A stretch of DNA of 64,000 nucleotides from [Eubacterium] eligens ATCC 27750. Lineage in GTDB: Bacteria > Bacillota > Clostridia > Lachnospirales > Lachnospiraceae. Within the stretch, counting starts at the first letter, position 1. Each line of letters starts with the position of its first letter. Of the stretch, positions 43,416 through 51,132 are shown piece by piece. The notes beneath the pieces are model-generated. The model saw only the letters and a list, made by a program, of their open reading frames with translations, was not told the origin of the DNA and did not search any database. The DNA lies in the NCBI RefSeq assembly GCF_000146185.1, contig NC_012780.1, forward strand, positions 434,001 to 498,000, written 5' to 3'. The position numbers were made by a program, and so were the translations under genes.

Positions 43416-45320
43416 TTAGGCTGCTTTCTTCTTAAAGAGCCCTAAACATATTGTTGAGATGATAGTTCCTGCCACAAGTGCAATCACATAATATATTGCA
43501 TTGCCTACTACAGGGAATACGAAAATGCCGCCATGTGGTGCCATTAAAGTACATTTGAAAAACATACTGACAGCACCTGCTGCACCTGAACCTATGATAC
43601 ATGCTGGTATTACATGTAAAGGATCTGCTGCCGCATAAGGTATTGCACCTTCTGTTATAAATGCAAGTCCCATAATAAAGTTAGTTGGACCGGCATCTCT
43701 TTCTTCCTTAGTAAACTTATTCTTAAAAAGTATTGTTGCAAGAGCAATCGCACATGGTGGAACCATACCACCTATCATTACTGCTGCCATTATATCATAA
43801 TTACCTGCTGCAATGGAAGCAGTTCCGAAAACATATGCTGCTTTATTGAATGGACCACCCATATCAATTGCCATCATGGCTGCAAGTATGAATCCAAGAA
43901 GAACCCTGCTTGTGCTTCCCATTCCTGCAAGGAAGCTGTTAAGTCCTGTGTTAATCCCACCCATTACAGGCTCTACAATAAATGTCATTCCAAGTCCTAT
44001 TACCAGAATACCCACTACCGGATATATAAGTACAGGTGCTATCTTTTCCAATGCCTCTGGTAACTTATCACATATTTTTCTTAAAAGAACTATAATGTAT
44101 CCTGCTGCAAAACCTGCAACCAGAGCGCCTAAGAATCCAGACTTTCCATTAGCTGCGATATAACCGCCAACAAAACCAAGTGCAAGTGCCGGTCTGTCAC
44201 CAATGGCCATTGCAATAAATCCTGCCAGAACAGGGAGCATGAAGCCAAATGCTGCTCCACCGATAGACTTAAACAGTGCCGCAACAGGTGTTATCGTACC
44301 AAAGTTGCTTCGTTCTGCCTCTGACAGTGCATTCATATCAACATTAAGTCCATCAATAAGAAATGCTATGGCAATCAGAATACCTCCGCCTACAACGAAA
44401 GGTAACATATGTGATACACCATTCATAAGCTGTGTATATATCTTATGTCCAATTCCGCCGCCTTTCTTTGCTGATGTGCTTTCCTTCTTCTCAGAAGTTC
44501 CTGCCTTATATACAGGTGCATCTCCTGCAAGAGCTTTCTTTATAAGTTCATCTGCTTTATTAATTCCATCTGAAACCTGACACTCAATTACTTTCTTTCC
44601 ATCAAATCTCTCCATTGGAACCTGTGCATCTGCTGCTACAATAATACATTCTGCTGATTCAATATCTTCATCTGTCAACACATTCTTAGCTCCGCCAGAA
44701 CCTCTTGTTTCAATCTTAATTGCACATCCAGCCTTAGCTGCTGCCTTCTCAAGTCCTTCTGCTGCCATGTAAGTATGTGCAATACCTGTCGGGCAGGAAG
44801 TAACTGCAAGAATCTTAGCCAGCTTGTCATCTTCCTTTTCAAGTCTTTCATCTATACTCTTAGCTTCCTCATCAGCCCCATCAATAATTTCAAGGAATTC
44901 CTCCGGGCTTCCGGCTTTCATAAGCTTTGCTACGAAATTCTCATCCATAAGAAGCACTGATAACTTACTTAACACATCAAGATGTACATTATCCTTAGTA
45001 TCCGGCGCTGCAATAAGGAAAAGAACCTTTACCGGCTCATCATCAAGCGATTCAAAATCAACTCCATCCTTAATAATCATTGCTGCAAGTCCTGGTGCAT
45101 TAACAGCACTGCATTTGCCATGAGGAATTGCTATTCCTTCTCCTACACCTGTTGTACTTTCTTCTTCTCTTGCATATACTTTAGCCTTGTAGCTTTCGAT
45201 ATCATCAATCTTTCCGCTCTTTGCCATAAGTTCTACAGCCATATCAAGAGCCTCACTCTTTGTCTTAGGAGCAGCATTAAGATTGATACTTCTCTTATCA
45301 AGTAAATCTGTAATTCTCAT
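43416..45320 (-). CDS. fruA: PTS fructose transporter, EIIABC fused
   Basis: A 634-residue EIIA-EIIB-EIIC protein. The EIIA His is in IPHGKCSAV near residue 68. The EIIB Cys is in AVTSCPTGIAHTYMAAE near 175. The C-terminal ~340 residues form the membrane permease domain with typical GAALGFVGGYIAA-type helices. It takes up fructose and phosphorylates it at C1. AAAGGTGG precedes the ATG. Second gene of the operon, 21 bases after fruK. Confidence 0.95.
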   Translation of the reverse strand: MRITDLLDKRSINLNAAPKTKSEALDMAVELMAKSGKIDDIESYKAKVYAREEESTTGVGEGIAIPHGKCSAVNAPGLAAMIIKDGVDFESLDDEPVKVLFLIAAPDTKDNVHLDVLSKLSVLLMDENFVAKLMKAGSPEEFLEIIDGADEEAKSIDERLEKEDDKLAKILAVTSCPTGIAHTYMAAEGLEKAAAKAGCAIKIETRGSGGAKNVLTDEDIESAECIIVAADAQVPMERFDGKKVIECQVSDGINKADELIKKALAGDAPVYKAGTSEKKESTSAKKGGGIGHKIYTQLMNGVSHMLPFVVGGGILIAIAFLIDGLNVDMNALSEAERSNFGTITPVAALFKSIGGAAFGFMLPVLAGFIAMAIGDRPALALGFVGGYIAANGKSGFLGALVAGFAAGYIIVLLRKICDKLPEALEKIAPVLIYPVVGILVIGLGMTFIVEPVMGGINTGLNSFLAGMGSTSRVLLGFILAAMMAIDMGGPFNKAAYVFGTASIAAGNYDIMAAVMIGGMVPPCAIALATILFKNKFTKEERDAGPTNFIMGLAFITEGAIPYAAADPLHVIPACIIGSGAAGAVSMFFKCTLMAPHGGIFVFPVVGNAIYYVIALVAGTIISTICLGLFKKKAA

Positions 45321-45341
45321 AAAATACCTCCATTCATTACA

Positions 45342-46262
45342 TTATCCCTTGCAGGTAACCTCCACCCGCTTTAATACCTCTGAAATCTCTCTTTTTGTTG
45401 CTAGATTTTCTGAAAATGCACTGGCACTTCCTGTTGCAACGCCCATCCGGAATGCATCTTCATAATTGCCTGTCTGAAGATACCCCGCCATAAATCCTGC
45501 AACCATTGAATCACCTGCACCTACTGAATTCTTAAGCTCGCCCTTTGGTGCATCTGCTTCATATACGTTTCCATGTTCATCAATAAGAACTGCGCCTTTT
45601 CCACCCATCGATATAAGCACATTGACAGCTCCCATATTCTGCAGCTTCCTTGCATATGGAATAACCTCTTCCTTAGATTCAAGCTTAACACCAAATATAT
45701 CTCCAAGTTCATGCTGATTAGGCTTGATAAGAAATGGGTGATATTCAAGGACATTAAGTAAAAGCCTGCTTGTCGCATCAACTATGATCTTAACATCTCT
45801 TCCCTGTAGTCTTTCCATTATTCTTCTGTATATATCGTCTGATATACATGAAGGAATACTTCCTGCAAGCACAAGAACATCTCCACTTGAAAGTCTGTCA
45901 ATCTTACTTACAAGAGAATGGAGATTATCTTCTGATATCTGAGGTCCCATTCCGTTAATCTCTGTTCCATCTATGTTCTTAATCTTCATGTTTATTCTTG
46001 AAAAGCCATTATCAATCTGAATAAAATCTGTATTAATGCCATACTCTGATACCATGTCACATATCTGTTTTCCGGTAAACCCGGCTACAAAACCAAATGC
46101 TGTTGTATCAAATTCAAGATTATTAAGAACTATCGAAACATTAATTCCTTTACCACCTGGAAGCATATGCTCATATGATGTTCTGTTCGTCATCCCCAGT
46201 TCAAAACTCTTAACTTCCACTATATAATCCAGTGACGGATTAAATGTTACTGTATATACCAT
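45342..46262 (-). CDS. fruK: 1-phosphofructokinase
   Basis: A PfkB-family kinase of 306 residues that makes fructose-1,6-bisphosphate from fructose-1-phosphate. The sugar-binding GGKGINVSI near residue 35 and the C-terminal ATP-anion-hole GAGDSMVAGF near 250 are present. AAAGGAGAGACA precedes the ATG. First gene of a fructose operon with fruA, ptsH and ptsI. No DeoR-type fruR was found nearby. Confidence 0.95.
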   Translation of the reverse strand: MVYTVTFNPSLDYIVEVKSFELGMTNRTSYEHMLPGGKGINVSIVLNNLEFDTTAFGFVAGFTGKQICDMVSEYGINTDFIQIDNGFSRINMKIKNIDGTEINGMGPQISEDNLHSLVSKIDRLSSGDVLVLAGSIPSCISDDIYRRIMERLQGRDVKIIVDATSRLLLNVLEYHPFLIKPNQHELGDIFGVKLESKEEVIPYARKLQNMGAVNVLISMGGKGAVLIDEHGNVYEADAPKGELKNSVGAGDSMVAGFMAGYLQTGNYEDAFRMGVATGSASAFSENLATKREISEVLKRVEVTCKG

Positions 46263-46302
46263 TGTCTCTCCTTTCTGGCTTCACGACCTTTTTGTTATAA
46301 TT

Positions 46303-46337
46303 ATAATACAATCATATCCATTCAAAATCAATCATAT
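46303..46337 (-). promoter_or_regulatory. promoter of the fru operon with a direct-repeat operator candidate
   Basis: TTGATT (46326-46331) and TATTAT (46303-46308) on the minus strand are 17 bases apart. CAATCATAT on the plus strand occurs twice (46309-46317 and 46329-46337), exactly 20 bases apart and overlapping the promoter. The repeats may bind a fructose regulator. Confidence 0.6.
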
Positions 46338-46458
46338 TCATCCACAAACTTTTAGATTATTTTTGTGCATTTTTAACAAATTATCATCAGAATGCTTTCC
46401 CTAAATATACATTGTGTATTAACTTCATAACTTTCAGTATCGGTCAAAAACCAAAAAA

Positions 46459-46499
46459 ATATGCCAGAACTTCAGACTCAGCCAAAGTTCCGGCATATT
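46459..46499 (-). terminator. terminator of ribU
   Basis: ATATGCCGGAACTT and AAGTTCTGGCATAT pair on the minus strand, followed by TTTTTTT. Located just after the ribU stop. Confidence 0.8.
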
Positions 46500-46518
46500 A
46501 GTATTATATATTATTATA

Positions 46519-47118
46519 TTAATGTTTTCCCTTAAGAAGTGGTGATAATGGCTTATATATAAGCATTGATATTCCCACGTCAATAAGTCCCTTGACTATT
46601 GTAAAAGGAAGATTAAAGCATATCAGACACTGCATGATTGATTTCATAGATGGAATTATAGCCTGATACAGACTTAATATTACCACCTCTGGCATTGCCA
46701 GTTTATAATACACAGGATACACTATTAAATAATTCGAGAACACACTGAATACACCCATTGCCACGGCACCGCATAAACCGCCAAGCAATGCTCCTGTCTT
46801 AGACCTTTTCTTCTTATAAACAATTCCTGCTGTAAACACGAATACGGAACCGAGTATAAAGTTAGAAAGTTCACCAACAAGCATGCTCTGTGAAGCCGCC
46901 AGGTGTACAACATTCTTAATGAGACATATTATAATACCTGCCACCGGTCCGAGTGCATAAGCACCAAGCAACGCCGGAAGATCCGAAAAATCAAACTTGA
47001 TAAATCCTGGCATAATAGGAATCGGTATCTCCAGATACATAAGAACTACTGCTACCGCTGAAAGCATACCCGTCACTGCTATCGTTCTCACATTACTCTT
47101 AGTATTAACATTACTCAT
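46519..47118 (-). CDS. ribU: riboflavin ECF transporter S component
   Basis: A 199-residue membrane protein with six predicted helices and the RibU hallmark region FIKFDFSDLPALLGAYALGP near residue 40. It binds riboflavin and needs an energising module (EcfA/A'/T) from elsewhere. No FMN riboswitch was found; only 30 bases separate it from the MarR-like gene upstream, with which it may be co-transcribed. Family call is strong; substrate is by similarity. Confidence 0.85.
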   Translation of the reverse strand: MSNVNTKSNVRTIAVTGMLSAVAVVLMYLEIPIPIMPGFIKFDFSDLPALLGAYALGPVAGIIICLIKNVVHLAASQSMLVGELSNFILGSVFVFTAGIVYKKKRSKTGALLGGLCGAVAMGVFSVFSNYLIVYPVYYKLAMPEVVILSLYQAIIPSMKSIMQCLICFNLPFTIVKGLIDVGISMLIYKPLSPLLKGKH

Positions 47119-47148
47119 TGCTTTTATTCTCCCTTGTATTCTGTAATA

Positions 47149-47625
47149 TTATTCTGCCTCCTTAAGGTGCATCTTTTTTGATGCATGCTCCATAGCTTCA
47201 ACAAGAGTTCTCATATCACTAAGTATCTGTGTAGTTCTTTCTTCACCAAGTTCAGCAATAACATTACCATAATATTCTCTGTTATTGTCCTCTCTTTTTT
47301 TCAAGAAATCCCTTCCGGCATCAGTGAATACGAGATATGTACCATCTGTTCCTTTGCCATCATGTTTCCATAAAGCATAGCCCATGTCCTTAAGACTGCT
47401 TGCGATTGCCGATGTCTGTGGAATTGATATTCTCATAAATGAAGACAAATCCTTAAGATATGTCTTATCCTTGCCATCAATGCAATCTTTCTCCATTACC
47501 TTGAGTGCAATATAATCTGCCAGCTCAAGACCATTGTAAAAATTCTTTCTTCTCTCCTTATCCATCAGGAACCTCTGAAATATAAGTTCTGTAGATAATT
47601 CGAAGCTTTCAAAACTATTGTTCAT
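47149..47625 (-). CDS. MarR-like winged-helix regulator, 158 aa
   Basis: A helical protein with a central winged helix (DLSSFMRISIPQTSAIASSLK, shortened DLSSFMRISI) and wing (ALWKHDGKGTDGTYLVFTDAGRDFL). The N- and C-terminal helices would form the dimer interface. GAGAGGAG precedes the ATG. It lies just upstream of ribU on the same strand, so it may regulate riboflavin uptake or merely share a transcript. No effector is evident. Confidence 0.6.
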   Translation of the reverse strand: MNNSFESFELSTELIFQRFLMDKERRKNFYNGLELADYIALKVMEKDCIDGKDKTYLKDLSSFMRISIPQTSAIASSLKDMGYALWKHDGKGTDGTYLVFTDAGRDFLKKREDNNREYYGNVIAELGEERTTQILSDMRTLVEAMEHASKKMHLKEAE

Positions 47626-47734
47626 GTCCCTATCTCCTCTCTGTTTTAAAATAATGATTCGATAGATTTATATTACCAGAAAAATTCTTATATGTCTGTA
47701 TAACAATCGTGAACAATTGTTAAAAAGTTATAAA

Positions 47735-48628
47735 CTATGGATTACAGCATTCCGCTGCCGTATATCCTGCTCCAATAAGTTCTTCCTTTTCCGCATTAGA
47801 ATATAATATATTTCTGCTTCCTATCTTGTCTGCGTTCTCACAATCAGGCCTATGAATTGTCATTGTGCCATTATTTATAATATATTGATAATCCCGTGTG
47901 ACTTTAGCAAGATTAAGATATTCGCCTGTATATGTTGATTTTCCTGTTGAATAATCAAAGCTGATGCCAGGCTGGGCATTATATAAGAAAACATTAAAGC
48001 ATATTCCTGCTCCATCATCCTCAACAGAATAAGCTTCCATAAGAACTCCTCTGCACATAAGTTCATCACTCTTATATATTGGAGTAACTCTCAACATCAC
48101 ATGATTAGAAGTTCTTTCTATATATCTTGCAATTATGACCTCATATACATTCATATTATTACTCATAAAAGGACTTGCTGTGATGATATTTCTTTTTTCA
48201 GTATAAGCTCCACTCAAAAACCTTGCAATACATGAAGTTCTTTTCTGACTGTATCCGTCACCATCTATGCATTCATATTTCTCGCTGTTCCAACCTGTTG
48301 GATAATTATCACCCATGCTGTCTTTTTTCTCATCATCTTCAGGCATAGTTTCTGTTCCTATGCACCCCATAGTTGATGAAACTCTTTTAAGAGTATCCAG
48401 AGCCGCATACTTAACATATGCTTTTTTTGTCAGCTCTTTCTCTGTAAAATACGGCTTATTACCGTTAACCTCTACATATGCCTTAGTTCCATCATATTGC
48501 TGTACATTTTCATAATCAAACTGCACACTCTTGGTAATAGCATCGCCTGATGAAATATTATTAAACAGCTTATATCCGCCAAATACTATCAACGCAAGTA
48601 CCGCTAACCCAATTATTATTTTTTTCAT
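47735..48628 (-). CDS. membrane-anchored DNA/RNA non-specific endonuclease-like protein, catalytic His absent
   Basis: A 297-residue protein with one N-terminal membrane anchor. Residues about 95-240 align with secreted non-specific nucleases (EndA/NucA type 2): GWNSEKYECIDGDG, RNIITASPFMSN, MNVYEVIIARYIE, NHVMLRVTPIYKSDE, GICFNVFLYNAQPGISFDY. Where family members have YNRSHLIxxQL the sequence reads YSQKRTSCIARFL, so the catalytic His is Ser. The C-terminal ~40 residues carry H-x3-C and ECC motifs (IHRPDCENADKIGS, GYTAAECCNP), as in related proteins. It overlaps the EamA gene by 4 bases. Probably inactive as a nuclease; it may bind nucleic acid or have another role. Confidence 0.65.
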   Translation of the reverse strand: MKKIIIGLAVLALIVFGGYKLFNNISSGDAITKSVQFDYENVQQYDGTKAYVEVNGNKPYFTEKELTKKAYVKYAALDTLKRVSSTMGCIGTETMPEDDEKKDSMGDNYPTGWNSEKYECIDGDGYSQKRTSCIARFLSGAYTEKRNIITASPFMSNNMNVYEVIIARYIERTSNHVMLRVTPIYKSDELMCRGVLMEAYSVEDDGAGICFNVFLYNAQPGISFDYSTGKSTYTGEYLNLAKVTRDYQYIINNGTMTIHRPDCENADKIGSRNILYSNAEKEELIGAGYTAAECCNP

Positions 48629-49554
48629 TTCGTATCACCCTTCTTCATTCCTGGTATCTGTGCCAGAATAACCGCTGTAAACACAAGTACACACCCCATT
48701 ATCTCTTTTGGTTTTAACAATTCCCCAAGTACAATCCATCCGGCAAGCACTGCAAACACTGATTCAAGACTCATGACAATAGATGCCACCGAAGGCTGTG
48801 CATATTTCTGTCCAACCATCTGAAGTGTATATGCTATACCGCCTGACAATACACCTGCATAAAGTATCGGAATAAGCGCAACTTTAATTCCTGCAAATGT
48901 AACATTTTCCGTAAATATCATAGCAAATGTTGAAATAATTGCAATAACCATAAATTGTATACAGGACATTTTCATGCTGTCAGCACTTGAAAATTTATCA
49001 ATAACCAGAATGTGTGTTGTAAAGCATATTGCTCCCAGGAACACAAGGACATCTCCAAGATATATTCCTGATACACCACCAGACATACATAAAAGATACA
49101 TTCCGGCAACGCATCCTGCAACAGAAACGCCGGTTATCCAGTGCATTTTCTTACCCATAAAAACCGAAACCACTGAAACCATAACAACATACGTTGCTGT
49201 TATAAAGCCAGACCTTCCTGATGCCGCAACGCCTTGTGGATATACACTTATTCCATACTGCTGAAAAGTCATTGCTGCAAATAAAACAATTCCACATATT
49301 ATGCCCGCACCCAGTGGCCATGTCTGTAAATGGCTTTCATTTTCTGTATTAATCACTTTCCCTGAATTATTTCTTTTATCCAACACATTTTTAATTACAA
49401 TTACGACTGCCAGAAACAGCGCTCCTACTATAGACCTTGCAGCATTAAATGTAAATGTTCCAACTGCTCCTGCACCACTTGTCTGTGCAACAAATGCCGT
49501 CCCCCAGATAAATGCAGTAAGAAGCAGTATCAGGCTTCCCTTTATATTATTCAT
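48625..49554 (-). CDS. EamA/DMT-family permease
   Basis: Ten predicted helices in two EamA repeats (LLLTAFIWGTAFVAQ near the N-terminus; VMSLESVFAVLAGWIVLGE near residue 265). Such carriers export or import small metabolites. Start at the ATG behind AAGGGTAAGAGTA, 14 codons into the frame, overlapping the end of the NhaC gene by 8 bases. The downstream nuclease-like gene overlaps by 4 bases (ATGA), so the three form one operon. Substrate unknown. Confidence 0.85.
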   Translation of the reverse strand: MNNIKGSLILLLTAFIWGTAFVAQTSGAGAVGTFTFNAARSIVGALFLAVVIVIKNVLDKRNNSGKVINTENESHLQTWPLGAGIICGIVLFAAMTFQQYGISVYPQGVAASGRSGFITATYVVMVSVVSVFMGKKMHWITGVSVAGCVAGMYLLCMSGGVSGIYLGDVLVFLGAICFTTHILVIDKFSSADSMKMSCIQFMVIAIISTFAMIFTENVTFAGIKVALIPILYAGVLSGGIAYTLQMVGQKYAQPSVASIVMSLESVFAVLAGWIVLGELLKPKEIMGCVLVFTAVILAQIPGMKKGDTK

Positions 49555-51100
49555 TACTCTTACCCTTATTAATATATTTGATACCTGTAAATGCACCTAT
49601 AAGAATAACAAAACCTACAATAAGAGGAATAACAGGATTCTGTACAAATCCTGCAATAACATATGTCACACAAGAAATAACTGCAACTACAATTACATAT
49701 GGAAGCTGTGTAGACACATGATTCATATGATTACACTGTGCTCCTGCCGAAGCCATAATTGTCGTGTCAGATATTGGTGAACAATGGTCTCCACAGACAG
49801 CTCCAGCCATACATGCTGAGATTGATATAATCATCATTGTATGGTTCGTTCCTGAAAATGTATTTACAACAATAGGAATAAGAATTCCAAATGTTCCCCA
49901 CGATGTTCCTGTTGCAAAAGCAAGGAATACCGCAACCAGAAATATAACTGCCGGCAGAATACTTAACCAGCCGCCCGATACTCCTTTTACAAGTCCGGCA
50001 ACAAACTCCTTAGCGCCCAGACTGTCTGTCATTGCTTTGAGTGTCCATGCAAATGTAAGAATAAGGATTGCTGGTACCATTGCCTTGAATCCTTCCGGTA
50101 TGCATGAGCATGATTCATTGAATGAAAGTACCCTTCTTACTGCATAGAACACAATTGTTATTATAAGTGCAAAGAAACTTCCAAGCATAAGTCCTACCGA
50201 AGCATCACTTCCTGAAAATGCATCAACAAAGCCTACTCCCTTGAAAAAATCTCCTGAATATAGCATTCCAATTATGCAGCAAACTATAAGTGTAATAATT
50301 GGAAACAGCAGATCTAACACTCTTCCGCGTCCCTTAATTACATCTTCTGTTGCGTTAGCATAAGGCCTGTCAGGAGTTGTATACAAGTCTCCCTTAGCTG
50401 CATTTGCTTCATGAACTGCCATCGAGCCAAAGTCAACCTTTAACGCTACAATAAGAATCATTGCTGCAATAGTAAATAATGCATAATAATTGTAAGGAAT
50501 AGCCTTAATAAATATTCCAAAACCATCTTCACCCTCAACAAAACCTGTTACCGCTGCTGCCCATGAAGATATAGGTGCAATAATACAGATTGGTGCCGCT
50601 GTTGAATCAATAAGATATGCAAGCTTCGCTCTCGAAACATTATGTTTGTCTGTTACCGGACGCATAACGCTTCCAACAGTAAGACAGTTAAAATAATCAT
50701 CAATAAATATAAGAATTCCAAGAAGCACCGTAACAAGCTGTGCTCCAACTCTTGTTTTAATATGTCTTCCAGCCCATTCTCCAAATGCTGCAGAGCCACC
50801 TGCTTTATTCATCATGCACACCATGATTCCCAGTACAACAAGGAACACCAGAATTCCTACATTGTAAGGATCTGACAATACTCCTACAAGACCATCTTCA
50901 AATATATGAAGAACTGATTTTTCAAAACTAAACCCGCTCTGGAATATATTTCCATAGAACAGTCCTCCTATTACAATTCCGACGAAAAGTGAACTGTAAA
51001 CCTCTTTAGTAATTAACGCTAATATGATAGCAACCAGTGGCGGTATAAGTGCCCAAAAGGTTGCATACAGATTAGGTACATACTGAATAACTTCTTCCAT
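49547..51100 (-). CDS. Na+/H+ antiporter, NhaC family
   Basis: A 517-residue protein of about twelve helices with the family signature FIDDYFNCLTVGSVMRPV near residue 135 and a TSWGTFGILIPI segment near 400. Members exchange Na+ for H+ or amino-acid-like anions. AAGGAGAGATACA precedes the ATG. It is the first gene of the NhaC-EamA-nuclease-like operon. Exact substrate not fixed by sequence. Confidence 0.8.
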   Translation of the reverse strand: MEEVIQYVPNLYATFWALIPPLVAIILALITKEVYSSLFVGIVIGGLFYGNIFQSGFSFEKSVLHIFEDGLVGVLSDPYNVGILVFLVVLGIMVCMMNKAGGSAAFGEWAGRHIKTRVGAQLVTVLLGILIFIDDYFNCLTVGSVMRPVTDKHNVSRAKLAYLIDSTAAPICIIAPISSWAAAVTGFVEGEDGFGIFIKAIPYNYYALFTIAAMILIVALKVDFGSMAVHEANAAKGDLYTTPDRPYANATEDVIKGRGRVLDLLFPIITLIVCCIIGMLYSGDFFKGVGFVDAFSGSDASVGLMLGSFFALIITIVFYAVRRVLSFNESCSCIPEGFKAMVPAILILTFAWTLKAMTDSLGAKEFVAGLVKGVSGGWLSILPAVIFLVAVFLAFATGTSWGTFGILIPIVVNTFSGTNHTMMIISISACMAGAVCGDHCSPISDTTIMASAGAQCNHMNHVSTQLPYVIVVAVISCVTYVIAGFVQNPVIPLIVGFVILIGAFTGIKYINKGKSNE

Positions 51101-51132
51101 TGTATCTCTCCTTAATAAATATGTATTTTACA

